64,000 bases of DNA from the NCBI GenBank assembly GCA_947455145.1, contig CANGME010000004.1, positions 124,001 through 188,000 on the forward strand, given 5' to 3'. The notes under the pieces are model-generated. The model did no database searches. It had not been told where the DNA came from and saw only the letters and a list, made by a program, of their open reading frames with translations. The DNA comes from Comamonadaceae bacterium. Its GTDB lineage: Bacteria > Pseudomonadota > Gammaproteobacteria > Burkholderiales > Burkholderiaceae_C. Every line of letters begins with the position of its first letter. Within the stretch, counting starts at the first letter, position 1. The translations under genes and the position numbers were made by a program. Below, piece by piece: positions 57,545 through 64,000 of this stretch.

Positions 57545-59828
57545 TGCGGGGATTTTTCCGTTCTTTGTCATCGTCCAGATTTTGGTCGACATTGCGGGCT
57601 TGCGCTTGGTAGAGGTTGTAGTAGGCGCCTTGACGCTCCATCAGCACATCATGCGTGCCTTCTTCCACCACTTGACCTCGGTCTAGCACCACCAGCCGGT
57701 CGGCCCGGTGCAAGGTGGACAAGCGGTGCGCAATGGCGATGGTGGTGCGGCCTTTGACAAGGTTCTCCAAGGCCTTTTGAATTTCTTTCTCGGTCTCGGA
57801 GTCCACCGATGCAGTGGCTTCATCCAGAATCAAAATGCGCGGATCGATCAGCAGGGCGCGCGCAATTGAGATGCGCTGGCGCTCACCACCCGACAGGCCC
57901 TGGCCCCGCTCGCCCACCATGGAGTCATAGGCCTGCGGCATGCGCAGAATGAACTCGTGGGCATGGGCGGCACGGGCGGCGGCCATGATGGCCTCGCGGC
58001 TGGCATCGGGTTGGCCGTAGGCGATGTTCTCGGCAATCGTGCCGAAGAACAAAAACGGCTCTTGCAAGACCAGGCCGATGTTGCGGCGGTAGTCGGCAAT
58101 CGGGAAGGAGCGAATATCCACGCCGTCAACGCGGATGGAGCCTTCGGTCACGTCATAAAAACGACAAATCAAATTGACCAAGGTGCTTTTGCCTGAACCG
58201 CTGTGACCCACCAGACCAATCATCTGGCCGGGCTCGATGTTCAGGTTGATGCCCCGGTTGACCTCACGGTTGCCGTAGCGAAAGCCCACATCGCGCACCT
58301 CAATGCGACCCTCCACCTTGCCCAGCGGCACGGGTTTGGTGGGCTCGGGTACGCTGGAGACGTGGTCGAGGATGTCAAAAATGCGCTTGGCAGCGGAGGC
58401 TGATTTCTCCGTCCACGAGACGATGCGGCTCATGGAATCCAGCCGCCCATAAAAGCGGCTGATATAGGCCAGAAAAGCAGTGAGCACGCCCACGCTGATG
58501 TCGCCCTTGGAGATCAGCCACACACCAAACGCCCACACCACCAGCAAGCCCACTTCGGTGAGGAAGGAGATGCTGGGCGAGAACAGCGACCAGATTTTGT
58601 TGATGCGGTCATTGACGATCAGGTTGTGGCGATTGGCCTCTTTGAAGCGGGCCGACTCGCGTCGCTCTTGCGCAAAAGCCTTGACCACGCGTACACCAGG
58701 GATGGTGTCGGCCAGCACGCTGGTGACTTCAGACCAGACGCGGTCAATCTTCTCAAACCCGGTTTGCAGGCGAAAGCGCACGGCATGGATCATCCACACG
58801 ATGAAAGGCAGCGGCACCAGCGTGACCAGCGCCAACCAGGGATTGATGGAGAACAGAATGGCCGCAGTCATGATCAACATCAGCACGTCGGTGGCGAAGT
58901 CCAGCAGGTGCAGGGACAGGAACACGCAGATACGGTCACTCTCGCTGCCAATGCGCGACATCAAATCGCCGGTGCGCTTGCCGCCAAAATATTCCAGCGA
59001 GAGGTGCAGCATGTGGTCGTAGGTGGCGGTACGCAAATCAGCACCGATGCGCTCCGACACCAGGGCCAAGATGTAGGTCTTGGCCCAAGTCAGACCCCAA
59101 GCCACCAGGGCCGAACCAAACAGACCCGAGAGGTACAGGGCGACCAAGCTGGGGTCGATCTTCTGACCGTTTTGGTAAGGGATCAGTACCTCGTCCATCA
59201 AAGGCATGGTCAAGTAAGGTGCCACCAAACTGGCCGCCGTGCCCAGTAGGGTCAGGACAAAGCCTGCCAGCAACTGTCCCTTGTAGGGGCGAGCGAATCG
59301 CCACAAGCGCAGCAGGTTGGAGGTGGAAGGCGGCGTGTGCAGCACCTTGGCGCACACCGGACACTCGTCTTCATCAGGCTCCAGCGGCGCTTTACAACTG
59401 GGGCAAAAAAGACCCTGGGCCAACACCACCGGCTTGCCGCTGAGGTGGCTGTCCGAGTGCAGCCGGAACTGCTCTAGCAAGCGAATGGCGAACAGGTTTT
59501 GTCCCAGCGTAAAGCGCCAACTGGCCAGCAGACTGTGCGCATCACGCAACTCCAGGTGGCCCACGCCCGCATGGTCGTGGTGCAGCAAAACCCGATCTGC
59601 CTGAAAACCCCAGGCGCGCCACGCGGTCTCGCCGGGTGCGCGGCTGAGCAAGCGCGTATCCGTGACCACGACCAAGCCTTTGAGAAATCTAAGTTTTCCG
59701 TCGAGGTCAACCTCCAGCACGGCTTGAACGTTCTCCAATGGTTCAAGCTGTGTTTGAATCTCCGGGTGCCAATCGGTTGGAATATCGTTGAGAATTGAGC
59801 TCTCGAGCACTGCGGTTGCGTTATTCAT
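57513..59828 (-). CDS. ABC transporter, permease-ATPase fusion with N-terminal zinc ribbon, cyanophycin-associated
   Basis: The 771-residue protein begins with a 160-residue accessory domain ending in a zinc ribbon (LFCPSCKAPLEPDEDECPVC, cysteines 142, 145, 156, 159). A six-segment ABC exporter membrane domain (about 170-470) follows, then an ATPase with GLVGHSGSGKSTL, LSGGERQRISIARALL and ILILDEATASVDSE. The N-terminal extension is unusual among exporters and typical of the type found beside cphA. The cargo is unknown. The start at 59828 leaves 43 bases to the divergent cphA-like gene; the alternative ATG at 59873 would overlap that gene's ATG. Confidence 0.88.
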   Translation of the reverse strand: MNNATAVLESSILNDIPTDWHPEIQTQLEPLENVQAVLEVDLDGKLRFLKGLVVVTDTRLLSRAPGETAWRAWGFQADRVLLHHDHAGVGHLELRDAHSLLASWRFTLGQNLFAIRLLEQFRLHSDSHLSGKPVVLAQGLFCPSCKAPLEPDEDECPVCAKVLHTPPSTSNLLRLWRFARPYKGQLLAGFVLTLLGTAASLVAPYLTMPLMDEVLIPYQNGQKIDPSLVALYLSGLFGSALVAWGLTWAKTYILALVSERIGADLRTATYDHMLHLSLEYFGGKRTGDLMSRIGSESDRICVFLSLHLLDFATDVLMLIMTAAILFSINPWLALVTLVPLPFIVWMIHAVRFRLQTGFEKIDRVWSEVTSVLADTIPGVRVVKAFAQERRESARFKEANRHNLIVNDRINKIWSLFSPSISFLTEVGLLVVWAFGVWLISKGDISVGVLTAFLAYISRFYGRLDSMSRIVSWTEKSASAAKRIFDILDHVSSVPEPTKPVPLGKVEGRIEVRDVGFRYGNREVNRGINLNIEPGQMIGLVGHSGSGKSTLVNLICRFYDVTEGSIRVDGVDIRSFPIADYRRNIGLVLQEPFLFFGTIAENIAYGQPDASREAIMAAARAAHAHEFILRMPQAYDSMVGERGQGLSGGERQRISIARALLIDPRILILDEATASVDSETEKEIQKALENLVKGRTTIAIAHRLSTLHRADRLVVLDRGQVVEEGTHDVLMERQGAYYNLYQAQARNVDQNLDDDKERKNPRNEHAHDTRGI

Positions 59829-59871
59829 GAAGTCCAAAGGATTCAGTTCGGGGTCAGACCTGTTTAGAGAC

Positions 59872-62040
59872 ATGACAAAGAAAAATATTCAATTCCTGCG
59901 GGTGACTTACCTGTCTGGCCCCAACATCTGGACCTATCGCTCAGTCATTGAGGCTTGGGTGGACATTGGGGACCTGGAAGATCACCCCTCCAACACCATA
60001 CCCGGATTTTACGAGCGTTTAACCGCCCTGCTGCCGAGCTTGGCCGAACACCGCTGCGGTGTGGGCCAGCCCGGCGGGTTTCTGGAGCGTTTGCGTGATG
60101 GCACATGGGCCGCGCACATCCTGGAGCACATCACGCTGGAGTTGCAAAGCTTGGCGGGTATGCCCACTGGTTTTGGCAAAGCACGCGAGACACCGAAACG
60201 CGGGGTGTACAAGCTGGCCTTTCGCACCCGCGAGGAACACGTAGGCCGCGCGGCGCTAGAAGCCGGCCGTGTGCTGCTGCTGGACGCCATTGAAGACCGC
60301 CCGCATGATGTGGTCGCCACCGTGGCACGATTGCGGGAGTTGGTGGACACCCGTTGCCTGGGCCCAAGCACCGCGCACATTGTTGAGGCCGCGACCGAAC
60401 GGCGCATTCCCCACATCCGCCTGACCGATGGCAACCTAGTGCAGCTGGGCCACGGCATCAACCAACGCCGCATCTGGACGGCGGTGACCGACCAGACCAG
60501 CGCGATCTCCCAATCCATCGCCAGCGACAAACACCTAACCAAAAGCCTGCTGCAATCGTGCGGCGTGCTTGTACCGGAAGGTGAGGAAGTAGACAGTGCA
60601 GCGCAGGCCTGGGAAACGGCGCAAGACATCGGCCTTCCGGTCGTCGTCAAACCCACCGATGCCAACCATGGCCGCGGCGTATTCACCGATCTCTCCACCC
60701 AGGCCGACATCGAGCAAGCCTATGCGGCAGCACGTGAAGAAGGCAGCGGCGTTCTGGTTGAAAAATTCATTCGCGGCAACGCCCACCGTCTGCTGGTCGT
60801 GGGCCGCAAAGTGGTAGCGGCCACACGTGGCAAGACCCTGACCATCACCGGCGACGGGCGCAATACCGTGCGCCAGCTGATTGAAGCCCAAATCAACAAC
60901 GACCCGCGTTGTGGCAGCGAAGAAACGTTCCCCCTAGAGCCCGTCATTCTTGAAAATGAGCCCGTCACACAACTGGAGTTGAGCCGACAGGGTTTCAGTG
61001 GCGACTCCGTACCAGCAGCCGATCAACTTGTGCTGATCAAACGCAACGGCGACTTGGCCTATGACGTGACCGATCAAGTGCACCCCGAGGTGGCCGCCGC
61101 CGCCGCCTTGGCCGCCCGTGTGGTGGGACTTGACATTGCCGGGATTGATCTGGTGGTCGAGGACATTTCGCGTCCCTTCAAAGCACAGGGCGGCGCCATC
61201 ATTGAGGTCAATGCCGGGCCCGGCCTACTCATGCACCTCAAACCGGCCGAGGGCCAGCCCCGCCCCGTAGGCGCAGCGATTGTTGAGCACCTGTTCCCCG
61301 ACACCAACGAAGGCCGCATTCCGGTGGTGGGCATCACCGGCACCCAGCACACCACCCGCATTGCGCGGCTAGTGACTTGGTTGCTGCACATCAGCGGCAA
61401 GCGCGTGGGCCTGGCTTGCGAAGATGGTTTTTTCCTCGGCGCACGACAGGTGGATGCCAAGAACAGCGCCAACTGGGCGGCTGGGCAACGCTTGTTAATC
61501 AACCGCTCAATCGAAGCAGCGGTGTTTGAGAACAGCAGCCGCACCATCTTGAGCGAAGGTCTGGCCTATGACAAATGTTCCGTTGGCGTGGTTACCGATC
61601 TGGGCGATCCTGCGGCTTTAAACGAGTTCTACATCGACGATGCAGACAAGCTCTACAACGTAGTGCGAACCCAGGTCGATGTCGTCTTACCGCAGGGTAC
61701 GGCGGTGTTGAACGCAGCTGACCCGCGTGTGGTGGAGATGGCCGATCTGTGCGATGGCAGTGTGATTTATTACGCCCTGAGCCCGACCAACACCCCCCTC
61801 GCCGCCCATCGCGCCCAGGGTGAACGCGTGGTATTTGTGCAAGACCAAAACATCGTGCTGGCCCACGGCCCGGATGAGGTCGCCCACATCCCGCTAAGTT
61901 CACTCAAACCCGCCAAGTCAGACAAGCCCGAGATGGTGATGGCCGCTGTGGCCGCAGCTTGGGCACTGGGCATCGCCCCCGAGCTGATGGGCGCGGGTTT
62001 GCGCACGTTTGAGTCCACCCCCCAATACAAAACCTACTAG
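59872..62040 (+). CDS. Cyanophycin synthetase paralogue with altered Mur-ligase P-loop
   Basis: The 722-residue protein has the CphA N-terminal domain (SGPNIWTYRSVIEAWVDIGD), an ATP-grasp domain (LPVVVKPTDANHGRGVFTDL, IEVNAGPGLLMHLKP) and a C-terminal Mur-ligase-like domain. In the last, the phosphate-binding loop reads GTQHTTR at residues 490-496 instead of GTNGKTT, so the lysine that binds ATP is gone. CphA adds Asp with the ATP-grasp site and Arg with the Mur site, so this copy probably cannot add Arg by itself. It may act as a CphA2-like or accessory partner of the next gene, 19 bases downstream. Confidence 0.9.
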   Translation: MTKKNIQFLRVTYLSGPNIWTYRSVIEAWVDIGDLEDHPSNTIPGFYERLTALLPSLAEHRCGVGQPGGFLERLRDGTWAAHILEHITLELQSLAGMPTGFGKARETPKRGVYKLAFRTREEHVGRAALEAGRVLLLDAIEDRPHDVVATVARLRELVDTRCLGPSTAHIVEAATERRIPHIRLTDGNLVQLGHGINQRRIWTAVTDQTSAISQSIASDKHLTKSLLQSCGVLVPEGEEVDSAAQAWETAQDIGLPVVVKPTDANHGRGVFTDLSTQADIEQAYAAAREEGSGVLVEKFIRGNAHRLLVVGRKVVAATRGKTLTITGDGRNTVRQLIEAQINNDPRCGSEETFPLEPVILENEPVTQLELSRQGFSGDSVPAADQLVLIKRNGDLAYDVTDQVHPEVAAAAALAARVVGLDIAGIDLVVEDISRPFKAQGGAIIEVNAGPGLLMHLKPAEGQPRPVGAAIVEHLFPDTNEGRIPVVGITGTQHTTRIARLVTWLLHISGKRVGLACEDGFFLGARQVDAKNSANWAAGQRLLINRSIEAAVFENSSRTILSEGLAYDKCSVGVVTDLGDPAALNEFYIDDADKLYNVVRTQVDVVLPQGTAVLNAADPRVVEMADLCDGSVIYYALSPTNTPLAAHRAQGERVVFVQDQNIVLAHGPDEVAHIPLSSLKPAKSDKPEMVMAAVAAAWALGIAPELMGAGLRTFESTPQYKTY

Positions 62041-62059
62041 GCCCGACCTAACAAACCCC

Positions 62060-64000
62060 ATGGACGTTTCACGCCTTCGCGCCTTGCGCGGCCCCAATTT
62101 GTGGAGCCATCACACCGCCATTGAGGCCATCGTGACCTGCTCGCCCGAGGAATGCGCCATTGCCGTGTCCAGCGGCTTTGAAGAGCGCTTGCGGGCTCGT
62201 TTCCCTAACCTGCGCCCCCTGCAACCCACGGGACACGACGGCACGGTCTCGCTGGCCCATGTACTTGAGGTGGTGGCGCTGGACTTGCAAGCTCAAGCGG
62301 GTTGCCCCGTCACCTTTAGCCGCACTTCGTCCACCGTGGACGCGGGTGTTTACCAAGTGGTGGTGGAGTACTCCGAAGAAGCCGTGGGCCGCCAGGCCAT
62401 GGAGGTGGCCGAGGCCCTGTGCCTAGCGGCCCAGAACGACGCGCCTTTTGACTTGGTGCAGGCGCTGGACGATTTGCGTGAACTCGATGAAGACGTGCGA
62501 CTTGGCCCCAGCACCGGCTCGATTGCCGACGCCGCACTGGCGCGCAACATCCCCTACCGCCGCCTAACCGAAGGTAGCCTCATCATGTTTGGCTGGGGCA
62601 GCCGCCAGCGGCGCATTCAAGCCGCTGAAATTGACGTGACTAGCACCATTGCCGAAGACATCGCCCAAGACAAAGAACTCACCAAAAAACTGCTGGATGC
62701 CGCAGGCGTGCCCGTGCCTGTGGGTTGCGAGGTGCGTAGCCCCGAAGCGGCTTGGACTGCGGCTTGCGACATCGGCCTGCCCGTGGTCGTCAAACCCAAG
62801 AGCGGCAACCAAGGCAAGGGCGTCACAGTCAACATCAACTCGCGTGAGCACTTGATAGCAGCCTATGCCGCAGCCGCCGAATATGACGATGAAATTCTGG
62901 TTGAACGCTTTCTGACCGGCAACGACTTTCGACTGCTGGTGGTGGGCGACAAACTGGTGGCCGCCGCACGACGCGACCCACCCAATGTGGTGGGTGACGG
63001 CGTGCACTCCATTCGCCAACTGGTCGATACGGTCAACAAAGACCCGCGCCGGGGCACGGGCCACGCCACCTCGCTCACCAAGATCCGTTTTGATGACATC
63101 GCCCTGACCTGCCTGGCCTCGCAAAACCTAAGTGCCGACACCATCCCGACCAAGGGACAACGCGTCAACCTGCGCAACAACGCCAACCTGTCCACCGGCG
63201 GAACCGCGACCGACGTGACCGACGACGTGCACCCCGCCGTGGCCGAGCGTGCCGTGGCCGCCGCCCAAATGGTGGGCCTGGACATCTGCGGCGTGGACAT
63301 GGTGTGTGACAGCATCTTGCAGCCGCTAGAAGAGCAAGGCGGCGGCGTGGTGGAAGTCAACGCCGCACCGGGTCTGCGCATGCATCTGATGCCCTCCTTT
63401 GGCAAGGGCCGTGCCGTGGGTGAGGCCATTATCAACAGCATGTTTGCCGCGAACGACAACGGTCGCATTCCGGTGGTGGCCGTCACTGGCACCAATGGCA
63501 AAACCACCACCGTGCGCCTGATCTCTCACCTGCTCGCCCACAGCGGCTTGCGTGTGGGCATGACCAACACGGATGGCGTGTACGTCAACGGCCAGTGCAT
63601 CGACACCGGCGACTGTAGCGGCCCCAAGAGTGCGCGCAATGTGCTAGCCCACCCCGATGTAGATGCCGCCGTGCTGGAGACCGCGCGTGGCGGAATGCTG
63701 CGCGAAGGCTTGGCCTTTGACCGCTGCAATGTGGCCGTGGTCACCAACGTGGGCAGTGGCGACCATCTGGGCTTGAACTACATCACCTCGGTACAAGACT
63801 TGGCCGTGCTCAAGCGGGTGATCGTGCAAAACATCGCCGACAAAGGTGTGGCCGTGCTCAACGCGGCCGACCCCATCGTGGCAGCCATGGCCGTGCACTG
63901 CAAAGGCACGGTCACCTTCTTTGCCGCCGACCGCAACCACCCGGTGATGGCCACCCACTTGGCCCAGGGTAAACGCGCCGTGTACGTGGAGGACGGCTGT
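62060..64000 (+). CDS. cphA: Cyanophycin synthetase, 3' end beyond the window
   Basis: At least 647 residues are present with no stop before the window edge. The N-terminal domain starts MDVSRLRALRGPNLWSHHTA. The ATP-grasp domain has LPVVVKPKSGNQGKGVTVNI and VEVNAAPGLRMHLMPSFGKG. The Mur-ligase domain has an intact P-loop GTNGKTT at 477-483 and LETARGGMLREGLAFDRCNV. It should polymerise Asp and Arg into cyanophycin, a nitrogen and carbon store. It is co-transcribed with the altered paralogue just upstream. Confidence 0.95.
   Translation, partial: MDVSRLRALRGPNLWSHHTAIEAIVTCSPEECAIAVSSGFEERLRARFPNLRPLQPTGHDGTVSLAHVLEVVALDLQAQAGCPVTFSRTSSTVDAGVYQVVVEYSEEAVGRQAMEVAEALCLAAQNDAPFDLVQALDDLRELDEDVRLGPSTGSIADAALARNIPYRRLTEGSLIMFGWGSRQRRIQAAEIDVTSTIAEDIAQDKELTKKLLDAAGVPVPVGCEVRSPEAAWTAACDIGLPVVVKPKSGNQGKGVTVNINSREHLIAAYAAAAEYDDEILVERFLTGNDFRLLVVGDKLVAAARRDPPNVVGDGVHSIRQLVDTVNKDPRRGTGHATSLTKIRFDDIALTCLASQNLSADTIPTKGQRVNLRNNANLSTGGTATDVTDDVHPAVAERAVAAAQMVGLDICGVDMVCDSILQPLEEQGGGVVEVNAAPGLRMHLMPSFGKGRAVGEAIINSMFAANDNGRIPVVAVTGTNGKTTTVRLISHLLAHSGLRVGMTNTDGVYVNGQCIDTGDCSGPKSARNVLAHPDVDAAVLETARGGMLREGLAFDRCNVAVVTNVGSGDHLGLNYITSVQDLAVLKRVIVQNIADKGVAVLNAADPIVAAMAVHCKGTVTFFAADRNHPVMATHLAQGKRAVYVEDGC

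Overview
The window looks like a chromosomal segment of a betaproteobacterium of the order Burkholderiales, most likely family Comamonadaceae (Rhodoferax/Polaromonas-like). This is inferred from gene neighbourhoods (lolA-ftsK-Crp-trxB, ribF-ileS-lspA, a DUF1854 protein and an ABC transporter beside two cyanophycin synthetases), a Bug-type periplasmic binding protein, and short dispersed palindromes typical of that family. Most of the sequence is GC-rich, dense housekeeping DNA. No tRNA, rRNA or CRISPR array was seen.

Layout. 0-4 kb: a SEFIR-domain protein (possible defence gene), a RelE/HigA-type toxin-antitoxin pair, a YebC-family regulator and a VapBC pair with its operator. 4-13 kb: lolA-ftsK-Crp/Fnr regulator, trxB, rpmB-rpmG with two terminators, a fatty acid desaturase, an RsmB-like methyltransferase, DUF1653 and YceH proteins. 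13-20 kb: purN, a pair of acyl-CoA dehydrogenases, a two-subunit molybdenum hydroxylase and an HNH nuclease. 20-32 kb: ribF-ileS-lspA, an MpaB/Lcp-type oxygenase, a hybrid histidine kinase, and a run of catabolic or redox enzymes.

32.7-45.4 kb: a visibly more AT-rich island with decayed transposase ends inside it. It encodes a BcsE-like protein, a lipoprotein with a degenerate NodB-type deacetylase domain, AlgF, two AlgJ/AlgX-like proteins, an inverted AlgI/DltB-type membrane acyltransferase, an acyl carrier protein, a DltA-like adenylating enzyme and a GNAT acetyltransferase. I read it as an exopolysaccharide acyl-modification system joining the alginate/cellulose O-acetylation export machinery (AlgI/J/F) to a Dlt-like activation and carrier module. 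This is the strongest candidate for an undescribed system. The substrate is unknown and no polysaccharide synthase lies in the window.

45.7-57 kb: DUF3460, scpA, nadB, bioB, panB, panC, a Bug protein, a DUF3237 protein, two decayed genes (alanine dehydrogenase and a 4-oxalocrotonate tautomerase-like gene), an intradiol dioxygenase, nadA and nadC. A near-identical leader element (arms GGACAGA / TCTGTCC) stands directly before nadB and before nadA, 9 kb apart, suggesting shared control of NAD synthesis. 57-64 kb: a cyanophycin locus with DUF1854 protein, zinc-ribbon ABC transporter, and two divergent cphA genes. The first has lost the P-loop lysine of its Mur-ligase domain; the second looks intact and runs off the window.
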